Assembly: GCA_945905815.1 (NCBI GenBank)
Contig: CAMDQH010000001.1
Coordinates: 62,001 to 126,000 of the forward strand
DNA: 64,000 nucleotides
Direction of reading: 5' to 3'
DNA from: Bacteriovorax stolpii
GTDB lineage: Bacteria; Bdellovibrionota; Bacteriovoracia; Bacteriovoracales; Bacteriovoracaceae
The notes beneath the pieces were generated by a model that was not told where the DNA came from, ran no database searches, and saw only the letters and a list, made by a program, of their open reading frames with translations. The translations under genes and the position numbers were made by a program. Positions 53,819 to 62,599 of this stretch are shown here, piece by piece. The stretch's first letter is position 1. The number at the start of each line of letters is the position of its first letter.

Positions 53819-54709
53819 ATGATAAATGAAGCTCATCATTGGTTTTTAAGCCCTGAAGACGATCAAAAGATTAGAGAAGTTTTTAAGGAGCTTCGTGTTC
53901 GTTATAAGGACTACAAGGATCCATGGGGTTTCAATTTAGATCTTTGTGAAAGTACTCTTCGCAAACTCATTCCCCTTTATCGATCATATTTCAAAGTTAG
54001 AGTTTTTGGACAAGAGAACGTAGAAAATAAACCCTACCTGGTTGTAGCAAATCATACAGGACAGATCCCACTGGATGGAATGCTTATAACTATTGCGTTC
54101 GCATTTGATATTTCTCCTCCTCGAATGTTAAGAGGTATGGTTGAGAGATTTCTTGCCCAAATGCCATTTCTAGGTGATCTAACTGCTCAGACAGGCGCAA
54201 TACTTGGTGACAGAGGTAACTGTGAGTACTTAATTGATCACGGAGAATCTATTTTAATTTTTCCTGAGGGAGTCAAAGGTATTTCTAAAAATACTCCTGA
54301 CTACTACAAACTTAGGCCTTTCTCTCAGGGCTTTTATCGTATCGCCCTCCAAAAGAAGACACCCATTCTCCCTATTTGTGTCATCGGCGCTGAAGAAATG
54401 TTTCCTTTTGTGTTTCATGCGAAGAAACTGGCTACGATGCTAAAAATGCCATCGCTTCCTTTATCTGCAAACCTTATTCCACTTCCATCACCTATCGATA
54501 TCTATATTGGAAAAGAAATTATTATTCCTGAACACATGAGTTTGGAATCTACAGATAAAGAGATAAAAGAAAACGTTTACCATATTGAAAATACAATTAA
54601 ACATATGATCGTTCACGGGCTTGCAAATCGACGACCATTTTTTGATTTCATCCGAAAGCCCGTTTCTAAATATTTAATTCGTGAATTTCGTACAAAAAAG
54701 AAAATATGA
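53819..54709 (+). CDS. PlsC-like acyltransferase
   Basis: 296 residues. VVANHTGQIPLDGMLITIAF carries the acyltransferase motif I (NHxGxxPxD), RGMVERFLAQMPFLGDLTAQ follows, and ILIFPEGVKGISK is motif III (FPEG). There is no strong N-terminal membrane helix, as in the group of larger PlsC relatives (sometimes annotated as 1-acylglycerol-phosphate acyltransferases). It overlaps the next gene by four bases, coupling it to the SDR enzyme. The acyl acceptor is unknown. Confidence 0.85.
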   Translation: MINEAHHWFLSPEDDQKIREVFKELRVRYKDYKDPWGFNLDLCESTLRKLIPLYRSYFKVRVFGQENVENKPYLVVANHTGQIPLDGMLITIAFAFDISPPRMLRGMVERFLAQMPFLGDLTAQTGAILGDRGNCEYLIDHGESILIFPEGVKGISKNTPDYYKLRPFSQGFYRIALQKKTPILPICVIGAEEMFPFVFHAKKLATMLKMPSLPLSANLIPLPSPIDIYIGKEIIIPEHMSLESTDKEIKENVYHIENTIKHMIVHGLANRRPFFDFIRKPVSKYLIREFRTKKKI

Positions 54710-55662
54710 GCTCAAAACATAAAATCCTCATTATTGGTATAGCTGGTGGTCTGGCCCAAATGACTGCAAGACTTATTCTTACAGAGAATCCAGAATGGGA
54801 AATAATTGGGATTGATTCAAGAAATATTTCAAATGTTCCGCCTCTTAAGGGCCTCACTTCGATTGAACTTAAATATTCACGTGGCAACTTCGAAAATCTA
54901 TTTCGTTCCCATGAATTTCAAACGGTTTATCATTTAGGAAGAATAAGTCATTCTTCAAATACCCATAACGTTCTTGCCAAACGAATTGAACTCTCAGTCA
55001 TGGGAACTAATCGAATCTTAGAATTATGTGAACGATCTGGTGTGAGTAAAGTGATTATACTTTCTACATTTCATGTATATGGCGCTCTCCCAGATAACTC
55101 TATTTTCTTAACTGAAAATGCTCCACTGCGAGCAAGTTTAAGACATCCGGAATTGAGAGACGTAGTCGAAATGGATCAAATCTGCACTAACTGGATGTGG
55201 AAAAACCAAAACAGCATTTCAACAATTGTTTTACGCCCGTGTAACATTATCGGCACACAAATTCACAATGCGATGACAAGATTTCTTGCTGGCCCAGTTG
55301 CTTTAAGTCCTATTGACTACAATCCTTTTTTTCAATTTATCCATGAATTTGATATGGCCCAAGTTCTCTACAAAGTTCTTCAAGATGTCCCTACCGGCAC
55401 CTATAATGTCTCAGGAAATGACTTTATTGCACTTAGAGAAGCCCTTCAAGTCATAGGCACCAAAGGAATTCCATTTCCCATGGTTCTCGCAGGAGGACTT
55501 AATAGTGCTTTAAAAAAATTAAATATCGATGTTCCAGAATATCTTTTGGATTATCTTAAATTTTCCTGTTTGATTTCAAATCACGAACTCAAAAAGCATT
55601 TGGGACCTAATTTCCTAAGATTCTCGATTCAGGAAGCCTTGGAAATGATTAAATTAAGGTAG
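54706..55662 (+). CDS. NAD-dependent epimerase/dehydratase family protein
   Basis: 318 residues with a Rossmann start LIIGIAGGLAQMTARLIL (GxxGxxA-like glycine motif) and LRHPELRDVVEMDQICTNWMW; the usual catalytic YxxxK is not clear. The segment VIILSTFHVYGALPDNS with STFHVYG is an extended-SDR hallmark. Related proteins act on sugar nucleotides or sterol-type substrates. It is coupled to the PlsC-like gene by ATGA overlap, so a lipid-linked substrate is a possibility. Confidence 0.82.
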   Translation: MSSKHKILIIGIAGGLAQMTARLILTENPEWEIIGIDSRNISNVPPLKGLTSIELKYSRGNFENLFRSHEFQTVYHLGRISHSSNTHNVLAKRIELSVMGTNRILELCERSGVSKVIILSTFHVYGALPDNSIFLTENAPLRASLRHPELRDVVEMDQICTNWMWKNQNSISTIVLRPCNIIGTQIHNAMTRFLAGPVALSPIDYNPFFQFIHEFDMAQVLYKVLQDVPTGTYNVSGNDFIALREALQVIGTKGIPFPMVLAGGLNSALKKLNIDVPEYLLDYLKFSCLISNHELKKHLGPNFLRFSIQEALEMIKLR

Positions 55663-55839
55663 TTTTCTCTTAGGCCATGGGTCTGGAATTGACTGCGATG
55701 AATAAAGTTCAATACAGATAATCTTCATTTTTCATTCTTTTCAAATTCGATTATAACCACCTGAATTAATGAAAGGTCTTCAAGAAAGCGTACTTTTACA
55801 CAGTCCCTTGAGACCGTTGTCAAGGAAGCTCCCAGTAAT

Positions 55840-56430
55840 ATGTGCCTTGAAGATGCTTTAAAAAAATCGAAACTTATTCAAAACATTCAAAATGATTCGA
55901 TCTACGGAAAACTCGTAAATGATATTCTGGACGAAGCTGAAGTGGGCGTTCACAAAACCCAACATAATTTGAGAAAGCGACAAGGATGGATCTTTATAAC
56001 CTCACCCGATGGAACGACTCCTTACCACCGAGACCAGGAAAGTGCGCACTACTTTCACATTCAAGGTAAGAAAACTTTTTGGCTTTGGCGCGTAAGTGAT
56101 AGAAAGGTTGTAACACAGGAAGAAAATGAATTTTTCCACGGAGTTTATGGTTTAAGTAAAACTAAATATCAAGAAGCCTGTATGGACAATGCTTTTGAAT
56201 TTCACATTCAACCTGGTGACGGAGTTTTTTTCCCTTACACAGCTCCTCACATGGTCCAGAGTGGTAATGAAGAATTTTCTATTTCATTTTCTGTTACCCA
56301 TATGACCGATGAAGATTTTGCGATACGCAGGGTTTATAAAATTAATCAGCTTTTAAGAAAGCTTGGAATTGCTCCGAGAGACCAAGGTGAATCACGTGTC
56401 GTCGATAGTTTAAAACTGGCCCTGCACTGA
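55840..56430 (+). CDS. JmjC/cupin-like dioxygenase, 5' end possibly frameshifted
   Basis: The track ORF of 196 residues starts at an internal ATG without a ribosome-binding site. In the same frame the sequence stays open upstream (QSLETVVKEAPSN) with no start codon, whereas an ATG at 55769 in another frame gives MKGLQESVLLHSPL; joining the two by one missing base near 55807 gives a typical JmjC N-terminus. PYHRDQESAHYFHIQGKKTF holds the HxD iron ligands and QPGDGVFFPYTAPHMVQSG the distal His. Such proteins are Fe(II)/2OG oxygenases with protein or small-molecule substrates. Confidence 0.72.
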   Translation: MCLEDALKKSKLIQNIQNDSIYGKLVNDILDEAEVGVHKTQHNLRKRQGWIFITSPDGTTPYHRDQESAHYFHIQGKKTFWLWRVSDRKVVTQEENEFFHGVYGLSKTKYQEACMDNAFEFHIQPGDGVFFPYTAPHMVQSGNEEFSISFSVTHMTDEDFAIRRVYKINQLLRKLGIAPRDQGESRVVDSLKLALH

Positions 56431-56500
56431 GTTCTACGGACAACATTATCCCCGTTTGCAAAAAATTGGCAAAACGCTTAACTTTACGCATTGCGCTCGT

Positions 56501-56529
56501 TTGACACCAAACCCTTGAATCATTAGAAT
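56501..56529 (+). promoter_or_regulatory. sigma-70 promoter for tRNA-Leu
   Basis: TTGACA (56501-56506), a 17-base spacer and TAGAAT (56524-56529) lie 16 bases before the tRNA, a near-consensus promoter. Confidence 0.85.
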
Positions 56530-56545
56530 CGAAGCTCGTCGTATT

Positions 56546-56630
56546 GCCCGGGTGATGAAATGGTAGACATAGGAGATTCAAAATCTCCCGACTAATAATC
56601 GTGGGGGTTCGAGTCCCTTCCCGGGCACCA
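56546..56630 (+). tRNA. tRNA-Leu (anticodon CAA)
   Basis: GCCCGGG pairs with CCCGGGC in the acceptor stem; GGAGA-TTCAAAA-TCTCC gives anticodon CAA; a long variable arm (CGACTAATAATCGT) marks a class II tRNA; the T arm is GGGTTCGAGTCCC-like and CCA is encoded. 85 bases. Confidence 0.95.
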
Positions 56631-56663
56631 TTCTTTAAAACAGCTTAAAAGAAATTAACCTTT

Positions 56664-58022
56664 TTATTTTTGGATAGACAATATTTTCCCAGAAAATAGT
56701 CTCGCATCAAGATGGTACTGGTGATAATCGTAGAGCGCTGTCCATCTTCTAGTGTCTACATCTGCGACATCCTGCTCACGCATATTAACCAAAAATAAAT
56801 CTGATGCACCTTGGGCCCAACGGCTTTTTTCTGCAACGGCCATCTTATTTGCTCCGTCAAATTCCTTGCTCGTGACTTCCCATCGCAATTTTGAATCTGC
56901 ACTTGCCTTGCTAAAGAAACTTAACTGTTGAAATAATTCCGCCTCTAGATATTGCTCATTTTTTTCCATTGCTTTTAATTTGTAGTTATATGCAACTGAC
57001 TTACCCTCGGCTTTATTGTTTTCAAGAGGAAAATCAAACTTAACTCCGACTTGAAGACTTTCTGGATCGTAAGCTGCATTAGCAGATAGTTCCTTGGCGC
57101 CTACAAGCTCAAGATTTAAGCCGGGAAGTTTTGATTGGTCAAAAAATGCAACCTCAAGATGTATTTTCTCTATTTCCATTTTTAATATTTTTAACTGAGG
57201 ATTCTGAGAAATGTCCGAGGAAAAATCAAGGTGTTCCTGTTTCTGAAGAATAAATTCAGGGTTAGACTCTAGAGGAATTAAAACAGGACCACCTGTTTCA
57301 TCTCTTACATAAATGGCCAACTCGGCCCGGATTTTATTGAGTTCAATTTCATTTTTAATGAGCTCACCGCTACGTTTATCAATGGCCCTTTGATTATCTA
57401 CGACTTTAAATCTTTCAATATCGCCTGCTTTGAACTTTTCCTCAATCATCTGTTGTCGATTTTTAGCTAGTACTAAAATATTCTTATTAATTTTTAGTTT
57501 TTGTGTTTCTAAAATCCATTTGTAATAAAGGGTCAGGGCTTTATGAAGATAAGTCATTTTTTTTAGTTCTAATTGCAAATCCGCTTGATCTTTATCTATC
57601 TTTTTAAGCTTCATATTAGTTCTAAATTCGTCCGTCTTAAAATTCCTTAAGATAGGAACTGAGAGTCCTGCAAAAATCTCCCCTGCTCCTGAAGTATTAT
57701 ATTTGCCATCATAGGCTGGGTAAGTACCTGAGCCTTGTCTATGACCGGCCATAAGGTTAGTTCCACCCCAAGTCGTTTGACGTTCTAATGTTGTTTCAAA
57801 ATATTGATTATCATACTGATCTTCGATTCGGTTTCTAGATTTGAAAACTAACTTATGATCAAAAGCTCCTTCGGCAGATGTTAATTCTCCCTTGGCCGAC
57901 TCAGCTTTTAATTGTGCTTCTTGGATCAAGGGAAAATATGTCAGCACCGATTTTACAATCTCTTTTTCAGTCAAAGCATTTGCAGATATTGAAATGAGAC
58001 ACAGAAGTACAAAGAAGTTCAT
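56664..58022 (-). CDS. TolC-family outer-membrane efflux protein
   Basis: 452 residues. FFVLLCLISISANA is a signal peptide. Long helical coiled segments (EAQLKAESAKGELTSAEGAF; KDQADLQLELKKMTYLHKAL; KNEIELNKIRAELAIYV) and short strand regions follow the TolC/OEP two-repeat pattern. TolC trimers form the outer-membrane channel of exporters. Its start overlaps the HlyD gene by four bases, the last gene of a three-part exporter operon. Confidence 0.88.
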   Translation of the reverse strand: MNFFVLLCLISISANALTEKEIVKSVLTYFPLIQEAQLKAESAKGELTSAEGAFDHKLVFKSRNRIEDQYDNQYFETTLERQTTWGGTNLMAGHRQGSGTYPAYDGKYNTSGAGEIFAGLSVPILRNFKTDEFRTNMKLKKIDKDQADLQLELKKMTYLHKALTLYYKWILETQKLKINKNILVLAKNRQQMIEEKFKAGDIERFKVVDNQRAIDKRSGELIKNEIELNKIRAELAIYVRDETGGPVLIPLESNPEFILQKQEHLDFSSDISQNPQLKILKMEIEKIHLEVAFFDQSKLPGLNLELVGAKELSANAAYDPESLQVGVKFDFPLENNKAEGKSVAYNYKLKAMEKNEQYLEAELFQQLSFFSKASADSKLRWEVTSKEFDGANKMAVAEKSRWAQGASDLFLVNMREQDVADVDTRRWTALYDYHQYHLDARLFSGKILSIQK

Positions 58023-59056
58023 TCCTTATCCTTGTTGCTTGGTTCAATGTCCGCTTTATCAATTAACATTTTATTAAGTTCATCCTTAATAGGCTCTAAG
58101 ACAGGAGGAAAACCATTAAGCTGCCTCCATACTTCTTTAAAGATAAATGAATCACGAAATTTTATATAGCCCTTTGCATGAACTCCCAATCTTAAGATTT
58201 TTTGGGAAGGCCAAATTGAATCAGGTGTTAAAAGGACTCTGAATTTACCCTCGTGAGAACTTGCCTGGTCAACCAAATGGACTTTGGCCTTGAAAGTTCC
58301 AATGGCAATCGAAGGCCAGCCAGCAATCTGAATAGCAGGCCACCCCTCAAATTGCACCTGAGCACTTTGACCGGGCCTAAGCATAGAAGCATCATTACCA
58401 TCAATCCATAATTCAACAGCTGGGGAAGTAACCTCTGGCGTAAATACCGCGATTGGGCTTCCGGCCTTAATCAGCTTCCCTCTTTCGCCAGGAAGAATCC
58501 GAGTCACAACACCATTACGAGGAGCTAGAATTCTTTGAGTTGACTGCCTTGAGAGCTGAGTTTCTGATTTAGTCAAAATTCCAATGTTCTTGGAATACTC
58601 TACACTAAGCTTAGAGAACTCTATTTTCGCTTTTTCATAATCTTTTCTAGAAGAAAGACCTTGGGCAAAAAGTTTTTTTTGCCGATCTAAATCTATTTTT
58701 GCGGTATCCATCATTAGTTGAGCAGAGGCGAGTCCTGATTTCGCTGCATCTTTTTCACGCTCAAGCCGCTCAAGAAAAGACGGATCATTGTCTACGATAT
58801 CTGCTATAACTTGCCCTTCTTTAACGACATCCCCTTCATTCACATGCCAAACTTTTATAAATCCGCCAACCGATGCAGTTATAGATTGAACTCTTTCATT
58901 AGGATTTATTGCGGTAACCTGCCCTTGCCCTACGGTGAAAGAAATCCATGGTAAGAATAAAATCATTCCGAGTGAAGCAAAAATAATTTTCTTTATTCTG
59001 GAATTTCTAAGTTTAATCGGAAGTACAGGTGTTAGAAGAAAATCTCTGTTACTCAT
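58019..59056 (-). CDS. HlyD-family periplasmic adaptor
   Basis: 345 residues. One membrane helix near the N-terminus (IKKIIFASLGMILFLPWISF), then a biotinyl-lipoyl-like half VGGFIKVWHVNEGDVVKEGQ, a coiled-coil hairpin (KDAAKSGLASAQLMMDTAKI) and the second lipoyl half IQ-type RILAPRNGVVTRILPGERGK. It bridges the inner-membrane transporter to TolC. It overlaps both neighbours by a few bases (59049-59056 and 58019-58022), so the operon is translationally coupled. Confidence 0.9.
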   Translation of the reverse strand: MSNRDFLLTPVLPIKLRNSRIKKIIFASLGMILFLPWISFTVGQGQVTAINPNERVQSITASVGGFIKVWHVNEGDVVKEGQVIADIVDNDPSFLERLEREKDAAKSGLASAQLMMDTAKIDLDRQKKLFAQGLSSRKDYEKAKIEFSKLSVEYSKNIGILTKSETQLSRQSTQRILAPRNGVVTRILPGERGKLIKAGSPIAVFTPEVTSPAVELWIDGNDASMLRPGQSAQVQFEGWPAIQIAGWPSIAIGTFKAKVHLVDQASSHEGKFRVLLTPDSIWPSQKILRLGVHAKGYIKFRDSFIFKEVWRQLNGFPPVLEPIKDELNKMLIDKADIEPSNKDKE

Positions 59057-59504
59057 GGTGGTGTCCCTTCATGGCCCCAGCAATCTTGTATTGACTAGTC
59101 TCATAGTCATAAACTGATTCTAGAGTTTTAGGAAGCTTAACGAGGGAAACAAATATACCAGAAATAATGAGCTCAGCCGAAACGAGTTGTCCCACGGAAA
59201 GCTGATTATTCAAAATAAGGTAACAACCTATCCCAAGAAGTATGACCTGAATGAATATTGTCAAAACAGATATCTTGAAAGAATTTTTCCGAGTAAAAGA
59301 AAAGTGTACATCTCTCGCACTCAAATATTTATCAATACCTTCATCACTAACACCTTTGCCCAAAACAACCTGATCATAAATATGATATTTCTCGTTAGAT
59401 TCTTGAATCGAAGTCTTAATTGCATATTCCGATGATTTATAAATCTGATATACTGTGAGGCCTATAATAAATGCCAAGATAATAAAAGCAGGGTGCCTAG
59501 TCAA
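59049..59504 (-). CDS. ABC exporter membrane domain, C-terminal half (split by frameshift)
   Basis: 151 residues beginning at a TTG (RHPAFIILAFIIGLTVYQIY) with membrane helices typical of helices 4-6 of an ABC exporter, and LSVGQLVSAELIISGIFVSL, then TLESVYDYETSQYKIAGAM, the region just before the nucleotide-binding domain. No nucleotide-binding domain follows; the frame ends GHHHE and the HlyD gene begins. It overlaps the N-terminal half by eight bases and becomes continuous with it if one base of a five-G run (plus strand 59507-59511) is removed. Confidence 0.75.
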   Translation of the reverse strand: MTRHPAFIILAFIIGLTVYQIYKSSEYAIKTSIQESNEKYHIYDQVVLGKGVSDEGIDKYLSARDVHFSFTRKNSFKISVLTIFIQVILLGIGCYLILNNQLSVGQLVSAELIISGIFVSLVKLPKTLESVYDYETSQYKIAGAMKGHHHE

Positions 59505-59937
59505 TTGGGGGCCAAAGCAAAATTATAATTGTTGAAATTCCGAACGTCATTACCAAAGCTATTTCGATCAGGCTTGTGTAGGATTTGGAAAAAGCTTTTA
59601 ACACATTTATCACTTCGAAATAATAATGAGCATATTTTTCGTTATTAAAATTTTTCCATTTCCTCATTTCTTCAATAAAAACCTCTCTCTCAAGAAATTC
59701 AATCAAAATGACTTGTGAATGCCTGACGATTTGAGAAATGACTAACCCTAATCCAATTAATACTAAGAATGATACTGTATTTAGCCAAATCCCAGACAAT
59801 GCAAGATTATTCACGAGGAACTGAATCCCAAAAGGTAAAATTAAAGAAGAAAGACCATAGGCTATAGAATAAAAGATATACGATTTATTTGATTTTAATG
59901 ACCGCATAGCTGTAGTAATACTTAATCTTTGCATCAT
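59497..59937 (-). CDS. ABC exporter membrane domain, N-terminal half (split by frameshift)
   Basis: 146 residues starting MMQRLSITTAMRSLKSN, with helices SYIFYSIAYGLSSLILPFGI, LNTVSFLVLIGLGLVISQIV and IALVMTFGISTIIILLW, which are helices 1-3 of an ABC-transporter membrane domain. It ends WPPID directly after the homopolymer. With four rather than five C residues on the coding strand the frame would read WPQLTRHPAF and continue into the next ORF, giving one chain of about 296 residues. First gene of the ABC-HlyD-TolC operon. Confidence 0.75.
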   Translation of the reverse strand: MMQRLSITTAMRSLKSNKSYIFYSIAYGLSSLILPFGIQFLVNNLALSGIWLNTVSFLVLIGLGLVISQIVRHSQVILIEFLEREVFIEEMRKWKNFNNEKYAHYYFEVINVLKAFSKSYTSLIEIALVMTFGISTIIILLWPPID

Positions 59938-60027
59938 GAGACCTTATAATTTTGTTACTGATCAGTATATAATAATGGCATAGGGCCATGTTATACGGTG
60001 CGAGAATCTTTCAAGTCTCAAAAAAAA

Positions 60028-60501
60028 TTATCTAATTTCTCTCATGAATAGCTTCATGTCATTTTCAAAACTTTCATTTAACTCATTGTTTTCTGCCATT
60101 TCAGTTATTTGAGAAACAAGAGAAAATATATTTTCGGCTTTTGATTCATAGACTGATTGTAAACGCTTCTTCATAGCTTGTTTATCACGCTGTTCAGCAT
60201 TAGTAAGTTGGTTTACCCTTAATGACTTACTTAAAAGAATCTGGACAATTTTAGACTCCTCGTCTTTTAATAATTGCTGTTTATTCAGGGCCTCATTAAT
60301 ATATTTTTTTACTTTTAATTTTGAGTCATTAGATAGTTCAGGATGAGCTTCTATAATCATTTCTGAATGCAGTTGAATCTCTTTCAAGGTCCTGACCTCT
60401 TCTGAAGCGATTCTGTTTTGAATCCTTAATGTGTCGTTTTTTTTCGAAGCACATGACGTAAGAAGCAGAAGAATAGAAACACGACATATTAAACATTTCA
60501 T
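60028..60501 (-). CDS. hypothetical lipoprotein, helical
   Basis: 157 residues. MKCLICRVSILLLLTSCASK has lipobox LTSC. The mature part is almost entirely charged helix (ASEEVRTLKEIQLHSEMIIE, KQAMKKRLQSVYESKAENI), probably a small coiled coil. No family is recognised. It lies upstream of the ABC exporter genes on the same strand, 90 bases away, and may belong to that transcript. Confidence 0.68.
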   Translation of the reverse strand: MKCLICRVSILLLLTSCASKKNDTLRIQNRIASEEVRTLKEIQLHSEMIIEAHPELSNDSKLKVKKYINEALNKQQLLKDEESKIVQILLSKSLRVNQLTNAEQRDKQAMKKRLQSVYESKAENIFSLVSQITEMAENNELNESFENDMKLFMREIR

Positions 60502-60872
60502 AGCTGCTCCAAATAAAGCTAAAGGCTTCGTTTATTAAGGTAAAAGGATAGGGCGCTAACCCTATTTGCGTCTTGAAAACTAGTTTCAAAGAAGCGACTT
60601 CTCATGCACCAATATACATTATTCTACATATTAATAAATGTGATAAATATAATCTAAACGATCACTTAAATCGATATCATGAACTTTGTTTTTTAGCAGT
60701 TGATCGAGGGCCACATTAAAGAAGAAAAGAACGCCCTACCTTTTTAACCAATCCCTGCCCAAAGTTTCAGGCGTGTTAAATTTTAACCATGCCAATTACC
60801 TGACTCACAAACTCTGCTTTATAAATAGTTCCAATAAGTTGAATAAAATCTAAAATGACTTAAACTATAAAT
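60502..60872. other. 371-base stretch without a gene
   Basis: I found no convincing ORF or RNA. It holds one small hairpin, ATAGGG-CGCTAA-CCCTAT near 60550, and is AT-rich, with TTGAAT about 35 bases before the FHA gene that might form a promoter with TATAAA, but the spacing is not clean. Confidence 0.4.
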
Positions 60873-62036
60873 ATGTACTTAGAAATTGTGATTGAGTCGC
60901 AAAAGCCTTTAATTTACCTACTTAACAAGCCTGAGATTTATATAGGGTCTCTCACCACTAATGACATTGTTGTTGGCTCTACCGGTATTAGCAGAAAGCA
61001 CGTAAAGATTTTAGTCCAAGACAAGAGTTTTTTTATTATTGATCAAGGAAGCACCAACGGCACTTACATCAATAATGAAAGGATTGCTCCAGGGAAGCGA
61101 TTTGAGTTTACGCCTTCGGAGTCTATAAGACTAGGAGAGCACGTTTTCTTAAACCTGACTCATGAAAGAGGGGAACTACTATCACCTCTTCAAGATTCAT
61201 CTGTGCCAGTTAGGAAAGTCACCATTGAGAATGAGAAAACTCAAGTCATTTCTCTTAAGGCGCTAGAAGCTGCAAAAAATAAAAAGGTCGAAAAAAAACG
61301 GGATGATCTTCTTAATAAAAGAATACTCGAAGCAAAGAAGCTAAAAGAGCAAAAAGATTCTTACAAGAAAATTGCAAAAGTTTTATTAATCATGTTTGGG
61401 ATTGTTGTCGCCATTAAATATTCGGGGGTATTCACATCAGACAAGTTCAATAAGAAATTCTTTCCAAAAAAGGAATTAGCAAAAGAAATTGTGTTTGAAG
61501 GTTTAGAAGAAGAAGCCGACTTTAAAATCCAAAGTAATTTTTTGATTACAAAAGATGAAATGCTCATACATTTTGCAACTCCAAAGTGTCTTGAAGTGGA
61601 AGAAAGTTACTTCTGCAACAGGATACCATCTTTAAAAGAAGCACCATCAGGTGTTCTCAAGGTAGACCAAAACTTAATCATGTTTGTCGACGAGAAAGAG
61701 TGGACAGGTCAAACAATGAAGCTGTTGAATTCCCGTATTGCTGCAAAAACGTTATTTGAAGAGTCCATAAACGAGGCATTTATTGGTAAACTAAATTTTA
61801 TCAGTTTCCTCAAGACTTTCCTTAATTCATTGCTTGATGCTAGCCACCAAAATTCTAATTTTTATATCGTATTTTATAAAGTGAAAGAGGGCAAACCAGA
61901 ACTGACGACCTTTTTTGCAACAAAAGGGACCATCGTTCCGGTTTTAGTGACAAAATACACAGAAAAAAGTTTAAAAAGTATTAAAGACTTCAGTGCATAT
62001 ATCATTTCTTTAGATAAGTTTTACCAGCAGTATTAG
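60873..62036 (+). CDS. FHA-domain membrane protein
   Basis: 387 residues. Residues 5-95 form an FHA domain: EIYIGSLTTNDIVVGSTGIS, RKHVKILVQDKSFFIIDQGS, TNGTYINNERIAPGKRFEF with the phospho-Thr binding Arg/Ser and N-G-T residues. A charged coil (about 130-165) precedes a membrane helix (KVLLIMFGIVVAIKYSGVF) and a 200-residue C-terminal domain of unknown fold outside the cytoplasm. FHA domains read Thr phosphorylation, so the protein may pass a kinase signal across the membrane. No kinase is nearby. Confidence 0.82.
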   Translation: MYLEIVIESQKPLIYLLNKPEIYIGSLTTNDIVVGSTGISRKHVKILVQDKSFFIIDQGSTNGTYINNERIAPGKRFEFTPSESIRLGEHVFLNLTHERGELLSPLQDSSVPVRKVTIENEKTQVISLKALEAAKNKKVEKKRDDLLNKRILEAKKLKEQKDSYKKIAKVLLIMFGIVVAIKYSGVFTSDKFNKKFFPKKELAKEIVFEGLEEEADFKIQSNFLITKDEMLIHFATPKCLEVEESYFCNRIPSLKEAPSGVLKVDQNLIMFVDEKEWTGQTMKLLNSRIAAKTLFEESINEAFIGKLNFISFLKTFLNSLLDASHQNSNFYIVFYKVKEGKPELTTFFATKGTIVPVLVTKYTEKSLKSIKDFSAYIISLDKFYQQY

Positions 62037-62097
62037 TTCTACAACTTCCTACATAGCCGCATTAGAAATTGGTATCATACTTGCTTTTTATTTCTTT

Positions 62098-62597
62098 GTG
62101 CGCGATCTAAAACTTGATTCATTCCTTTTCTTAATACTTATATCTTCTTGTTATGAAAATTTCAGTGGCAGAAGTCGTGTTGAGACGCCACCTCAAGAAG
62201 AAGAGCAGGTTGCTCCATTCCCGCGAGAGTTCAGGACTCGCTTAAATACCACATTATTAATTGAAGGTAATATTTGTCGAGAAGATGAGACAACACAGGC
62301 TTATGGACATGGAAGTCTATGCAACGCTAGCCAGTATTTAGTTTTCGGCCAATGGAATTGAAGAAACAAAAGTTGAGGCAAATTGGACTAAAAATCTTGG
62401 TAAAATCGCCACTAATAAGTTTTATCATGAACTTGCTCAAAAATTGATCAATGCAAAAGAACTAGTTATTATAGTACCAGCAATCGCGAAGGATCAATTT
62501 AAGCACCACAGTGAAAGTCATATAAGTACAACCTACGAAAGAGTTGATGCTTGAAAAGGCAAGTGAGTTTTTTGAAAATTATCATACTTGGACTTAA
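62098..62597 (+). pseudogene. frameshifted lipoprotein gene remnant
   Basis: The track ORF (GTG at 62098, 87 residues) starts with a lipoprotein signal (FLFLILISSC) and stops after QYLVFGQWN. One base further along another frame continues without break for about 70 codons (GIEETKVEANWTKNLGKIAT, KFYHELAQKLINAKELVIIV, YERVDA), and a third frame then gives MLEKASEFFENYHTWT before a TAA at 62597. Codon-like composition over three successive frames indicates a single gene with two frameshifts. No family recognised; sequence error is the alternative. Confidence 0.6.
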
Positions 62598-62599
62598 AA

